64,000 bases of DNA from Actinopolyspora mzabensis (lineage in GTDB: Bacteria > Actinomycetota > Actinomycetes > Mycobacteriales > Pseudonocardiaceae): NCBI RefSeq assembly GCF_900101095.1, contig NZ_FNFM01000011.1:62001-126000 (forward strand), in the 5' to 3' direction. Positions 18,046 to 26,926 of this stretch are shown piece after piece (the first letter of the stretch is position 1; each line of letters opens with the position of its first letter). The translations under genes and the position numbers were made by a program. Under the pieces are notes generated by a model. That model worked only from the letters and a program-made list of their open reading frames with translations, ran no database searches and was not told the DNA's origin.

Positions 18046-18080
18046 AAAAGGGTCGGCGCACCACGGTGGTGCGCCGACCC
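18046..18080 (-). terminator. Rho-independent terminator
   Basis: A perfect 14-bp stem (18050-18063 with 18067-18080) has a three-base loop and, read on the minus strand, is followed by TTTT. It lies about 55 bases past the stop of the 70-residue membrane protein gene, which it probably terminates. Confidence 0.85.
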
Positions 18081-18135
18081 GGCATTGTCGAACACTGGTC
18101 CGTTCTCGGCGAGCCCGTTGTCAACGAGCCCGCTC

Positions 18136-18348
18136 TCAGCGAGCGATGAAGGTCGCGATGTCGAAGGATCCGGTCAGCTGGCCGACGATGACGATGCTGG
18201 CCAGCAGCGCCCCGACTCCAGCGACGGTCAGCACCGCGAGCATGACCAGGTAAACCATTGCCTTCAATGGTTTGGGCAACCGAGTCACAGCCGAAAGATC
18301 CGGCATGGACAGCTGCCTAGGGTTCTTACCGATACCAGGTGCGGACAT
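18136..18348 (-). CDS. Small single-pass membrane protein
   Basis: This 70-residue protein has a polar N-terminus (MSAPGIGKNPRQLSMPDLSAVTRLPKPLK) and a single strong membrane helix at about residues 31-57 (MVYLVMLAVLTVAGVGALLASIVIVG). A GGGGGAGA ribosome binding site lies six bases before the ATG, and a terminator follows the stop. These signals make it a real, independently transcribed gene. Small proteins of this kind next to tRNA genes occur in related actinobacteria, but I know of no function. Confidence 0.75.
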   Translation of the reverse strand: MSAPGIGKNPRQLSMPDLSAVTRLPKPLKAMVYLVMLAVLTVAGVGALLASIVIVGQLTGSFDIATFIAR

Positions 18349-19068
18349 GATATCTCCCCCGTCCTCTGCGATCCCCTGTCATATTCCGCCGTCCCGGGGA
18401 CGAAGAGCGGCGGAACCGCGTTGTGTATCAGCGGCAACGAATTCGATCGCATCTTTCAGCCTACCGAGGGCCGAAAATCGACCATGATCGCACGATAAAG
18501 CCCTGAGCTGCACAGACATCGAGCGCGGCGTTTTTCGTACACCCGGATGATCGCCAACGGAACATGGATCGTTACCGGAGCCTGACCTCGCCGACACCAA
18601 ACCACACCTTCAGGTGAAAATGTCGACCTTGGCCGCGCAGGAAGCCACTCGTCAGGACGCACCACGGCGCCACCGGACACAGCGAGGAGTTCGATGACGT
18701 ACTCACCGAACGTCGGACTTCGACCGCCGGTATCCGCTGTCATCGTACCGGGAATGATCGGAACTATCGAGAAGATCGAACGGGTGATTCGCGTTTTCCG
18801 GGAGCCACGGCGGCCCTCCCCGTCCGGGGGTCCCATTCCGGCTCCCCGGACTCGGGACGCAGGGAGCCGGTAACTCGCGTACCCACTCCCCCTCCCCCGA
18901 GGAGCGCTCGGGGCGTTTCGGACAGCGGGTACGGTATTCCCGCGTAACGTGCCCCGCCGACTCGCGCGGCATTCGGATCGCGAAAGCATCCCGAAAGCCC
19001 CACCCCAGCCATAATGTGTCGTGGAACATAATCGGCAAGATGCGCGGCCACGCCCGGACCAACCTACG
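18349..19068. other. Gene-free stretch
   Basis: About 720 bases lie between the small membrane protein gene and the tRNA-Asn terminator. One minus-strand frame (about 18456-18740, up to 95 codons from an internal ATG) is open, but its third-position GC is low and I recognise nothing in it. The promoter of the 70-residue protein should be at its left edge. Confidence 0.5.
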
Positions 19069-19103
19069 AAAAAAGCCCGAATCCGGAAACGGATCGGGCT
19101 TTG
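19069..19103 (-). terminator. Rho-independent terminator of tRNA-Asn
   Basis: The stem GCCCGA(A)TCCG / CGGATCGGGC has one bulged base and a short A-rich loop. Read on the minus strand it is followed by six T. It lies just downstream of tRNA-Asn, which it must end. Confidence 0.88.
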
Positions 19104-19107
19104 TCTG

Positions 19108-19179
<72 letters not shown>

Positions 19180-19615
19180 ATGTTTTGTTTTCCGCAGCGC
19201 CGTTGCGCTGACAACGACAACTCTAGCGCATGCCGCGAGACCTCCGAACACCCCCTCCCCCTTGCGGGGAAACTCCTGGCCAGAAGCTCATTTTCGGTAA
19301 GCGGCCGGGAGGCTCCGCCGATAGGCCAACCAGGCCGACCAGTCGGCACGGCACGGGGGCTCTCACGGTCGCAGCGCGTTTTCCACGTCGAGCTCGGGCC
19401 GTAACAGCGTGCGGGTTTCCGTGCGGACCACTGATCGACCACTCGCCCCACCGAAGGACGCGCATGCCGACGAGCAGCGCCTACCTCGGGCGCTCGCGCT
19501 GCGCCACGAAGGGCCGGACACGGTCCGGGACCCGCATCCGCGCCCGACCGAAAAACCAACAGTACGGACGTACTGTATTCACTCACGCCGGGCCGCGAAA
19601 CGGCTAACCGCGGGC
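19180..19615. other. Gene-free stretch
   Basis: These 436 bases lie between tRNA-Asn and the gene downstream of dnaG. I see no convincing reading frame or RNA. The tRNA promoter should be at its left edge. Confidence 0.5.
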
Positions 19616-20164
19616 TCACTCGCCGCTTTCGGCCACGTTCTCCAGCCGGCGGGCCACTTCTCGCGTGTAGTCGACCAGGGCAGCCTCGTCCGTCCCCGAA
19701 TCGGCCCTGACCTGCAGTACCGTGCCGTCCCGCCCGGGCACACCGCGACGCACGAACCGTGCTCCGCCCACGCCTGGCAGTTCACGGTACTGGGTGGACC
19801 GGATGGAGCGGGTTACCCTGCTGTGCACCACGTCCGGCAGCTTGCCCGCGGCGTTCAGTCGGAAATCACGCCGGGGGCGGTCCCGGAGGAGCACCGCGCC
19901 GTCGATCCACTGCCATTCCTCGGCCTCGACGATCCCGATCACCCCGTCCTGCCAGCGCACCTTGCTCAGCAGATGCCAGCCGACCCGACGCGCACCGGAG
20001 TCCTCCGGCAACCACAACCCGTGGTTGGTGGCCACCAACGGCCCGTGCGTGCCCGTAGCGGTGGCCAGCACACGCTCCTCGCCCTCCAGTTCACCGTCGA
20101 ACCCCGTGGGCAACTCGTGCGCTCCGGTAAACAGCGCACGCACACGCCCGAGCAACGAAGTCAT
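19616..20164 (-). CDS. Conserved hypothetical protein downstream of dnaG
   Basis: This 182-residue soluble protein belongs to a group often found behind dnaG in actinobacteria. It resembles a PH-like beta-rich fold. Examples are EGEERVLATATGTHGPLVATNHGLWLP, then RRVGWHLLSKVRWQDGVIGIVEAEEWQW, then FRLNAAGKLPDVVHSRVTRSI. No catalytic motif is visible. The start overlaps the dnaG stop by four bases (ATGA), so it is co-translated with primase. The function is unknown. Confidence 0.8.
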   Translation of the reverse strand: MTSLLGRVRALFTGAHELPTGFDGELEGEERVLATATGTHGPLVATNHGLWLPEDSGARRVGWHLLSKVRWQDGVIGIVEAEEWQWIDGAVLLRDRPRRDFRLNAAGKLPDVVHSRVTRSIRSTQYRELPGVGGARFVRRGVPGRDGTVLQVRADSGTDEAALVDYTREVARRLENVAESGE

Positions 20165-22062
20165 ACGACACCGTCCGCGGCCTGTTGCTGCAACGATCTG
20201 TGATACTGCTCCAACGCCACCAGATCACCGAACAGCGCATGGTACTCCTCGGCGTTCTCCAGCGGGGACAACCGCTGGACCCGCGACTTGATCTCGTCGA
20301 TCTGGCGAGCCACCATCCGCTCGCGGAGTCTGGCGAGCACCCCACCGACGTAGCGGTGGTCCTGCTCGGACTTGGTGTCCGGCGTCTCCACCGCGAGTTG
20401 GGAGAGCAGCCTGGTGGACCCCTCGTCGGGACACTGCGCCCGCACCGCCTCCACCAGGGTCGAACCGGACAACCCCGACTGGGTGCCGCCCGCCTTGAGC
20501 AGCGCGGTGTGCAGCTTCGCATAACCGGACTCGGTGAATGCCTCTTCCGGCAGCGAGTCGTACACCGGCCCCGCGAGCGCGGGCATCTGCAGCGCGGCCT
20601 TCAGCGCCTCCCGCTGCGACCAGCGCAGCTGATCGTGCCGCGGGGGACGTTCCGGCAACCGTTCCCCGACCGGTTCCGACTCGGGTTCGGCACGGCGCTG
20701 CTTCTTCCCCCGACGGTTCCCGTTCCCGGTCTCACCCGAGGACTCCCGCACCCGGCGGACCACCTGGTTCTCGTCGTTCCAACCGGTCCAGCCGGAGAGC
20801 TGCACGGCGTAGCCGTCCCTGCTCGCGGGATCCTTGATACGCGCCACCAGCGGTACGGTGCGCCGAAGCGCGGCCACCCTGCCGTCCACCGAGTCGAGGT
20901 CGTAGCCGTCGAGCAGGCTGCGGATGGCGAACTCGAAGAGCGGACGTCGCCGCGCGACCAGATCACGGACCGCGGCGTCCCCGCTGCGCTGTCGCAACTC
21001 GCAGGGATCGTCCCCTCCCGGGGTGATGGCGACGTAGGTCTGCGCGGCGAACCGCTGCTCGCCGTCGAAGGCCTTCAGCGCAGCGTTCTGCCCCGCCTCG
21101 TCACCGTCGAAGGTGTAGATGACCTCCCCGCGAAAGGTGTCGTCATCCATCATCAGCCGACGCAGCACGGAGATGTGCTCGTCACCGAAGGCGGTGCCGC
21201 AGGATGCGACCGCCGTGGGGACGCCGGCGAGGTGCATCGCCATCACGTCCGTGTAGCCCTCCACCACCACGGTCTGGTGGCGCTTGGCTATCTCGCGTTT
21301 CGCGAGGTCGATGCCGAACAGCACCTGTGACTTGTTGAAGATCGGGGTGGCCGGGGTGTTGATGTACTTGGCCTCGATCGGATCGTCGTCGAAGATCCGC
21401 CGTGCCCCGAAACCGACCACATCGCCACCGAGATCCTTCAACGGCCAGAGCAACCGGCGATGAAACCGGTCCATTGGGCCGTGCCGACCTTCCCTGGACA
21501 GGCCCGCCTTGTAGAGCTCCTCTGGCTCGAACCCCTGGTTGAGCAGGTACTTGGTCAGCCGGTCCCAGCCGCTCGGGGCGAACCCGCAGCCGAATCTGGT
21601 GGCCGCTTCCTCCCCGAATCCCCGTTCGGCGAGGAACTCGCGGGCCTGGTGTGCCTCCTCAGAGCGCAGCCGCTCGGCGTAGAACGCGGCGGCGAGCCGA
21701 TTGGCCTCCACGAGCCGGGCTCTGGTGCCGGGTTCGCGACGACTCGTCGGGTTTCCGTCCTCATAGCGCAGTCTTACGCCGGAACGGTCCGCGAGCCGCT
21801 CCACCGCCTCGACGAAACCGAGGTGCTCGGTCTTCATCAGGAAGGCGATGACGTCACCGCCCTCACCGCATCCGAAGCAGTGAAAGGTCCCGTGATTGGC
21901 GCGCACGTTGAAGGAGGGGGTTTTCTCGTCGTGGAAAGGGCACAGCCCCTTGAACGCGTCCCCACCGGAACGGCGCAATGCGACGTACTCACCGACGACA
22001 TCGTCGATCCGGTTGCCCTCGCGTACTTCGGCGATGTCGCTTTCCCGGATTCGTCCCGCCAC
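20161..22062 (-). CDS. dnaG: DNA primase
   Basis: This 633-residue enzyme makes RNA primers for DNA replication. The CHC2 zinc site is complete (C41, H44, C62, C65; context GLCPFHDEKTPSF and FHCFGCGEGGDVI). The TOPRIM domain has VVVEGYTDVMAMH and TFDGDEAGQNAA. The C-terminal region beyond about residue 450 would bind the DnaB helicase. The length is normal for actinobacteria. In mycobacteria dnaG follows dgt. Here dgt lies about 2.8 kb away, separated by the sigma factor and serpin genes, so material may have been inserted between the two. Confidence 0.97.
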   Translation of the reverse strand: MAGRIRESDIAEVREGNRIDDVVGEYVALRRSGGDAFKGLCPFHDEKTPSFNVRANHGTFHCFGCGEGGDVIAFLMKTEHLGFVEAVERLADRSGVRLRYEDGNPTSRREPGTRARLVEANRLAAAFYAERLRSEEAHQAREFLAERGFGEEAATRFGCGFAPSGWDRLTKYLLNQGFEPEELYKAGLSREGRHGPMDRFHRRLLWPLKDLGGDVVGFGARRIFDDDPIEAKYINTPATPIFNKSQVLFGIDLAKREIAKRHQTVVVEGYTDVMAMHLAGVPTAVASCGTAFGDEHISVLRRLMMDDDTFRGEVIYTFDGDEAGQNAALKAFDGEQRFAAQTYVAITPGGDDPCELRQRSGDAAVRDLVARRRPLFEFAIRSLLDGYDLDSVDGRVAALRRTVPLVARIKDPASRDGYAVQLSGWTGWNDENQVVRRVRESSGETGNGNRRGKKQRRAEPESEPVGERLPERPPRHDQLRWSQREALKAALQMPALAGPVYDSLPEEAFTESGYAKLHTALLKAGGTQSGLSGSTLVEAVRAQCPDEGSTRLLSQLAVETPDTKSEQDHRYVGGVLARLRERMVARQIDEIKSRVQRLSPLENAEEYHALFGDLVALEQYHRSLQQQAADGVV

Positions 22063-22248
22063 GGGCCCAGTCTAGATGCACGCGCTCACGGCAGCGGTGA
22101 CGGTCGCGTCGCGGCGGGGCGACGCGATGTTCGACGGCGCTCGAACCGTCGAGTACCGAACGTGCCCCGCTCGGCCTCGGGGGCACGGGGCACGGCCGAA
22201 AAGGTTTCTCAGCAGGGCAACAGCGGATTGTTCGGGCACAATCGCGGT

Positions 22249-23193
22249 GTGCGATCGGTGGAGGAAGCTTTCACGGCGGAGTCGGACAGCCGGCACGCAC
22301 GGCTGCTCGGTCTCGCCTATCGACTCACCGGCAGCATCGCCGACGCGGAGGCGGTGCTGCGGCAGGCACGAGCGCGGTTCGCCGAAACCGGAAACGTGGT
22401 GGATTCGCCCGGTCACGACCCGAGCGACGGGCTGAGCGGCGCGGTGGGGCGACTCTCGGTGGATCGTGCGCTCTCGGGTGCTGCGCGCCGGGAGCACTAC
22501 GTCGGTCCGTGGCTACCCGAACCGATAGTCACGCTGGAAGTGCCGGCACGAACCGTGGACCCGCTGGAGCGGATCACCCGTGCCGAGGACGTGCGCATGG
22601 CGGCGTTGCGGGTACTGCAGCAACTCACTCCGGAGCAACGGATCGCGTTGGTGCTGCACGAGAACTTCGGGGTTCCGTTCGAGGGGATAGCCGGGATGCT
22701 CGGTTGCACGGGGCCGATCGCCGGGCAGTACGCCTCCCGCGCACGGCGGATCATGAGCGAGGCGCGCCCGCCCCGTCGCGTGCCCGCCACCGAGCAGCAC
22801 GAGCTCGTCGATGCGATGCTCGCCGCGCTGGTGGCGGGGGACCAGTGGCGGCTGGCCCGCTTGCTTCACCCGCACGTGAGCGTGCACGGCGACAGCGACG
22901 GCAAGGCCCGTACGGCGCTGCGACCGGTCCACGGGCGGGACAAGGTGACTCGTTTCCTGTTCAGCCTGATGCGCAAGTACCCTTCCCCCACTCCGTCGAA
23001 CGTTCGTTCGGTGCTGGTCAATGGGGACCCGGGGTTGCTGCTTACCGGAACCTCGGACGGAAACGTCTCCCGTGATCCGGCGGCGGTGCGCGTGGTGGGG
23101 TTCGCGGTACGCGACGGGTGTGTCGCGGAGATCCACGACATCGTCAACCCGGACAAACTGAGCAGGATCTCGCACTCGACCACTCGAGGCTGA
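22249..23193 (+). CDS. ECF41-like RNA polymerase sigma factor with SnoaL-like C-terminal domain
   Basis: This protein of about 314 residues joins sigma regions 2 and 4 to an NTF2/SnoaL-like C-terminal domain, the layout of the ECF41/SigJ group. Typical phrases are ARLLGLAYRLTGS, HYVGPWLPEPIVT, LTPEQRIALVLHENFGVPFEGIAGMLG, the SDGKA loop and the C-terminal NPDKLSRI. The C-terminal domain acts in cis in place of an anti-sigma factor. Region 2 is divergent: the usual DAEDVVQEAW helix reads DAEAVLRQARARF. The oxidoreductase/epimerase gene that normally neighbours ECF41 is absent. Start taken at GTG 22249; the open frame upstream overlaps dnaG and is not real. Confidence 0.85.
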   Translation: MRSVEEAFTAESDSRHARLLGLAYRLTGSIADAEAVLRQARARFAETGNVVDSPGHDPSDGLSGAVGRLSVDRALSGAARREHYVGPWLPEPIVTLEVPARTVDPLERITRAEDVRMAALRVLQQLTPEQRIALVLHENFGVPFEGIAGMLGCTGPIAGQYASRARRIMSEARPPRRVPATEQHELVDAMLAALVAGDQWRLARLLHPHVSVHGDSDGKARTALRPVHGRDKVTRFLFSLMRKYPSPTPSNVRSVLVNGDPGLLLTGTSDGNVSRDPAAVRVVGFAVRDGCVAEIHDIVNPDKLSRISHSTTRG

Positions 23194-23260
23194 GCCGCTG
23201 GCGGCGACCGAAAACTCGCCGGGTGGGTGAGGTCCGCCGGAATGGTGGGACCCGCCGGGC

Positions 23261-24460
23261 TCAGGCAGGCCTGCCGGGATCGGTGATTCTCGCCAGGAAG
23301 TGAACGAACCCGCTCTGCCGGTGGCGAAGCAGGAACAGGAACGGCCGATCCACCCGTATTCGAACGGGATCGTCGAACAACGAGGTCAACCGCATCATCA
23401 CCGCGGTGGCGGCCGCCCCCTCCACACCGTGCTCGTCGACCCGCAGCACGGCCTCGTGCAAGGCGGTGGATATCCGCAGCGGGCGCGGGGTCAGTGGGGC
23501 GAAGTCCGCGGCGGGTGTGAACGCCCGGCGCACTCCCAGCGCCGCCAACGGCTCGTCCAGCTCGCCGGAACCGGCCACGGCGAAGCGCGGCAACCGGAGT
23601 TCGACCGGGCACTGTTCGACCGCCTCCAGCAGCCGGAGCAGCGTGGCGTGGTCGAGCGCCGGTTCCGCGGTGGCCAGCTCCGCGTCGGGCAACAGTACGA
23701 ACGCGTCGAAGCCCCCGGCCACTCCCGCCCGAACGACCTGCCAACCGTGGTGATGAGCGTAGCCGAGCCGAGCGCTCACCCGCATGAGGGAGACCGGGAG
23801 TTCCCCGTCCGGAGTACGGAACGAACCGGTTCTCGTCTCGTTCGGATCGAAGACCTCCTGCCACGGTGCCTTCAGGTACAGCGCGTTGACCAGCGCAGCT
23901 ACCGTTTCCGAGTTCACCGCTCCCGGTTTGACCAGCTCGGGAATCAACTGCCGGGTCACGTCGGCGACGTCCTGGTTGATCCGCTCCCGTGCTCGCTCCG
24001 GGGCGTCCCGGAACGGGGCGGTGTGAATCCCCGCGCCGAACCGCTGTTCGAGCGCTGCCGGGGAATCCGTTTCGAGCGGTAGTCGCTCGTCGGTCCACAG
24101 CCGGTTGGCGATCGCGAGGGCGACGCTGTCCGGGGATTCGGCCTCGGGGGACGCGGCCGCGTTCAGCGATTCGACGAACTCCGGGTCGGCGGGATCCATC
24201 CCCAGGGCCTCGACCACCTCGGCGCGGGTCCGTCCCCGCGTGGTCTCCGCGAGCAGCCCAAGGGTCGCCGTCACCGAGTACGGGGACCAGCAGTGGTTCT
24301 CACGGGGGTCGGGGGCGAGCCGCCGGTGCAGCCACCACAGGAATCGCAGCTCGGTGTTCACCACGACGCGGTACTCCGATCGATCTCGCGGGGTGCTTAC
24401 CGGAGGCGAGTCTGCCAGTGCGGGACCGCGCCGGGCGAGCTTTCGGAGAGATTCCGCCAA
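23261..24460 (-). CDS. Serpin-family protease inhibitor
   Basis: This 399-residue protein is a bacterial serpin. Family features run along its length: NALYLKAPWQEVFDPNETRTGSF (breach region), the reactive centre hinge starting at about E343 (EHGVEGAAATAVMM) and the C-terminal strand PFLFLLRHRQSGFVHFLARITDP. By alignment to alpha-1-antitrypsin the scissile bond falls within RLTSLF, with P1 perhaps Thr at about residue 359; the loop is about three residues longer than usual. Hinge position P14 is Val where Thr is common. There is no signal peptide, so it is likely cytoplasmic. The target protease cannot be predicted. Confidence 0.92.
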   Translation of the reverse strand: MAESLRKLARRGPALADSPPVSTPRDRSEYRVVVNTELRFLWWLHRRLAPDPRENHCWSPYSVTATLGLLAETTRGRTRAEVVEALGMDPADPEFVESLNAAASPEAESPDSVALAIANRLWTDERLPLETDSPAALEQRFGAGIHTAPFRDAPERARERINQDVADVTRQLIPELVKPGAVNSETVAALVNALYLKAPWQEVFDPNETRTGSFRTPDGELPVSLMRVSARLGYAHHHGWQVVRAGVAGGFDAFVLLPDAELATAEPALDHATLLRLLEAVEQCPVELRLPRFAVAGSGELDEPLAALGVRRAFTPAADFAPLTPRPLRISTALHEAVLRVDEHGVEGAAATAVMMRLTSLFDDPVRIRVDRPFLFLLRHRQSGFVHFLARITDPGRPA

Positions 24461-24493
24461 GTCGGCCCGTCGGGCAGCCGAGGCGGGAGGAAG

Positions 24494-24691
24494 TTACTGA
24501 CCGAGTGTCTCCTCGATGTCGGCCAGCCCCATCAGGCGGAGCTCCTGGGCGATGTAGCCGGCCGCGCGCTCGGCGGCGGGATCCTGCCAGCGCAGATCCG
24601 TCACCCAGTCGGCGACATTGTCCGAGTTGATGTAGGGCTCGCCGTCGACGACGACCTTCTGGATGTGATGCCGGTTCACGTCGTTGGACAT
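24494..24691 (-). CDS. Small hypothetical protein
   Basis: This 65-residue acidic protein has no recognised family (MSNDVNRHHIQKVVVDGEPY at the start). It contains no membrane helix or Cys. A clear AGGAG ribosome binding site lies before the ATG and an AT-rich promoter-like region lies upstream (24720-24790), so it is likely expressed. It ends 33 bases before the serpin start and may be co-transcribed with it. Confidence 0.7.
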   Translation of the reverse strand: MSNDVNRHHIQKVVVDGEPYINSDNVADWVTDLRWQDPAAERAAGYIAQELRLMGLADIEETLGQ

Positions 24692-24725
24692 CGGGGCTCC
24701 TGGCGGCTTATCGGGGACTGCCGCA

Positions 24726-24765
24726 GATTTTCACACGAAAGTTGTAATCATGACCAGTGAAAATC
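24726..24765. promoter_or_regulatory. Inverted repeat in AT-rich region upstream of the small gene
   Basis: Nine-base arms GATTTTCAC (24726-24734) and GTGAAAATC (24757-24765) flank a 22-base spacer. The tract is much richer in A and T than its surroundings. It lies about 35-75 bases upstream of the 65-residue gene on the minus strand. It could be a regulator binding site and promoter for that gene and the serpin. Confidence 0.5.
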
Positions 24766-24823
24766 ACGCTGCGTATTAGCGTGCACCAACAGATGCGTTC
24801 TACGCTGCCTTGTCTGGCGTAAG

Positions 24824-26116
24824 TCACACCGAATAACCGGTTCCAGTAACCCAACGTGCATGCCAGGACACCGCCTGGGCGTCGGTGAACGAGGCCACCT
24901 GATCGAGCACGGCACGCAGTCGGCCGCAGTCGTCGGCAGCGTCCTGCCAGGCGACCCGCGCCGCCGGCGTCAACGAGGCGGGCGCGGCCCGCACCAGCAC
25001 GGTCACCAGCTCGGTGAGGATCCGGCGCTGGGACTCCTGCAACCGCAACCGCTCCGGATCGCTCATGACGTAGCGCAACGCCATGGCCTTGAGCACCGCG
25101 ACCTCGGCTGCCACCTCTTCCGGCACCACCAGATCGGCCGCGTAGCGCGTCAGCTGGCCGTCCCCGAACTCCGACCTGGTGGCTCGCACCGCCGCGGCGA
25201 CGAACCGTCCCACGAGCTCACTGGTCAGCCGCTTGAGCGCCACCTGCGCGGTGACCGAACCGTCGTAGTCGATCACGGCCGCGAGCGCGGGGTTCGCCAT
25301 CAGTTCGAAGGCCGCCGTCTCCAACGCCCCGGTCTCCGGCGATCGTGGCTGACGGAAGTACTTGCCCGCGATACGCAGAATCTCGCCACGCTCCTCGGTA
25401 TCCAGCAGGGCACGCGGCGCGATCCGACCGGTGTGCACCCCGTCCTCCAAGTCGTGCACCGAGTAGGCGACGTCGTCGGCCCAGTCCATGATCTGGGCCT
25501 CCAGGCAACGCGTCCGGGACGGCGCTCCCCGGCGCAGCCACCGGAACACGGTAGAGTCCGACTCGTAGACCCCGAACTTGCCGTACCCGTCGTGCGGCAG
25601 CGGCCAAGGGTACTTCGTGGTGGCGTCCAGGCAGGCACGAGTGAGGTTGAGACCGCACTCGGTGCCGTCCGGAGCCACCAGTTTGGGTTCGAGTCTGGTC
25701 AGGATCCGCAACGTCTGCGCGTTGCCCTCGAAGCCCCCGCAGTCCGCGGCCAGCTCCGCGAGCGCGTGTTCCCCGTTGTGGCCGAACGGCGGATGACCGA
25801 TGTCGTGGGCCAGCCCGGCGGTGTCCACCACGTCGGGATCGGTTCCCAGCTCCACCGCGATGGCGCGACCGATCTGTGCGACCTCCAGGGAGTGGGTGAG
25901 TCTCGTCCTGGGGACATCACCCTCACCGGGACCCATCACCTGGGTCTTGCCCGCGAGCCGCCGCAACGCGGCGGAGTGCAGCACGCGCGCGCGATCGCGC
26001 GCGAAGGGCGCACGCGGCAGCGGTTCCCCACCGGCCGACTCGGAGACCTTGGGAAACTCCTCGACCAACCGCTGCAGATCGTGCTCGGTGTAACCCGGCG
26101 GACGGAGCGCGGACAT
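24824..26116 (-). CDS. dgt: Deoxyguanosinetriphosphate triphosphohydrolase-like protein
   Basis: This 430-residue HD-domain enzyme would hydrolyse dNTPs to deoxynucleosides and triphosphate. The metal ligands of the HD fold are visible in TRLTHSLEVAQIGRAIA (H), GLAHDIGHPPFGHNGEHAL (HD) and the later MDWADDVAYSVHDLEDG (D). These match the actinobacterial type-2 dGTPase-like family. Start at ATG 26116 (MSALRPPGYTEHDL) fits the family; an upstream extension is unsupported. In related genomes dgt sits directly before dnaG. Confidence 0.94.
   Translation of the reverse strand: MSALRPPGYTEHDLQRLVEEFPKVSESAGGEPLPRAPFARDRARVLHSAALRRLAGKTQVMGPGEGDVPRTRLTHSLEVAQIGRAIAVELGTDPDVVDTAGLAHDIGHPPFGHNGEHALAELAADCGGFEGNAQTLRILTRLEPKLVAPDGTECGLNLTRACLDATTKYPWPLPHDGYGKFGVYESDSTVFRWLRRGAPSRTRCLEAQIMDWADDVAYSVHDLEDGVHTGRIAPRALLDTEERGEILRIAGKYFRQPRSPETGALETAAFELMANPALAAVIDYDGSVTAQVALKRLTSELVGRFVAAAVRATRSEFGDGQLTRYAADLVVPEEVAAEVAVLKAMALRYVMSDPERLRLQESQRRILTELVTVLVRAAPASLTPAARVAWQDAADDCGRLRAVLDQVASFTDAQAVSWHARWVTGTGYSV
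25986..26003. repeat. Alternating CG palindrome inside dgt
   Basis: An 18-base perfect palindrome of eight CG-alternating bases either side of a central AT lies in the 5' part of the dgt coding region. Alternating CG can adopt Z-DNA. It may simply reflect Arg/Ala codons. Confidence 0.6.
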
Positions 26117-26221
26117 CGACCACAGCGTACGGAACGGGCCCGACAACGCGCCGCGAACGAGCCGGCGGGAGGTTCCGCGGGGCGGGACCCGCCGCGAGAA
26201 CGGGTCGACGAACTCCTGCCG

Positions 26222-26887
26222 CTAGCCGAGTCCGTAGCCGGTGACATCCGCCGAGGCGTGCATGACGCGGTAGAACAGCATCGCGGCCGCCTCGCGCAGG
26301 ATGTAGGCGGTCCGTACGTCCTCGGTCGGCCCGCTCCTGGTCGGCGAGACCATGGCCCGCAACCCCTGGTCCTCGGCCATGGTCCGGCACCGCCAGGAGT
26401 GCCAGGGATCACTGACGATCAGTGCCGAGTCCCAGTCGCGGCGCTCGGCGATCTCGGAGACGGCACGGATGCTGCGCAGCGTGTCACTACCGACCTCGGC
26501 CTCCACCACGTCGCTCGGCGGCACCCCCTGCTCGATCAACCACATGCTGCTCGCCTGGGCCTCCGTGTAGTTGTCACCGGCCTGGTTCCCGCCGACAGTG
26601 ACGATGTGCTCGGAGAGCCCACCCCGGTAGAGCTCCAGCGCGTGCTCCAGCCTGCTGCGCAACACCGGGGAGGGATCACCGTTGTACTGCGCGGCCCCGA
26701 GAACCACGATCATGTCGGCGCTGTGCCGCTGGTCGACGAGCGCGACCTGCCAGACCCGGAAGGCGGTACCACCGAGCACCAGCGAGGCGACCAGCAGCGC
26801 GCCGAGGACTACTCTGCTGATCCAGACGGTCATGCGTCCACGGCGCCTTGCCTGTCCGGTCTCGAGGTGATGGGTCACGTCACGCAT
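26222..26887 (-). CDS. YdcF/DUF218 family membrane protein
   Basis: This 221-residue protein has an N-terminal membrane anchor at about residues 20-42 (ISRVVLGALLVASLVLGGTAF). A DUF218 domain follows, with IVVLGAAQYNG, VTVGGNQAGDNYTEAQA and SALIVSDPWHSWRC. DUF218 members such as ElyC and SanA affect cell envelope metabolism, although their reaction is unclear. The start is taken at ATG 26887 (MRDVTHHLE); a longer start at 26911 is possible. It lies between dgt and glyS on the same strand. Confidence 0.85.
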   Translation of the reverse strand: MRDVTHHLETGQARRRGRMTVWISRVVLGALLVASLVLGGTAFRVWQVALVDQRHSADMIVVLGAAQYNGDPSPVLRSRLEHALELYRGGLSEHIVTVGGNQAGDNYTEAQASSMWLIEQGVPPSDVVEAEVGSDTLRSIRAVSEIAERRDWDSALIVSDPWHSWRCRTMAEDQGLRAMVSPTRSGPTEDVRTAYILREAAAMLFYRVMHASADVTGYGLG

Positions 26888-26926
26888 CGTTGCAGATCCG
26901 CGACCGACCACGCGTGAGCCCCGGGA

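Noticed and set aside
18456-18740. Minus-strand frame of up to 95 codons beginning at an internal ATG
   Set aside because: Third-position GC is lower than in real genes here, no ribosome binding site is clear and no motif is visible. It could be a foreign small gene but the evidence is too thin.
21460-22248. N-terminal extension of the ECF41-like sigma factor
   Set aside because: It overlaps dnaG in antisense and lacks family similarity. The GTG at 22249 starts the conserved part.
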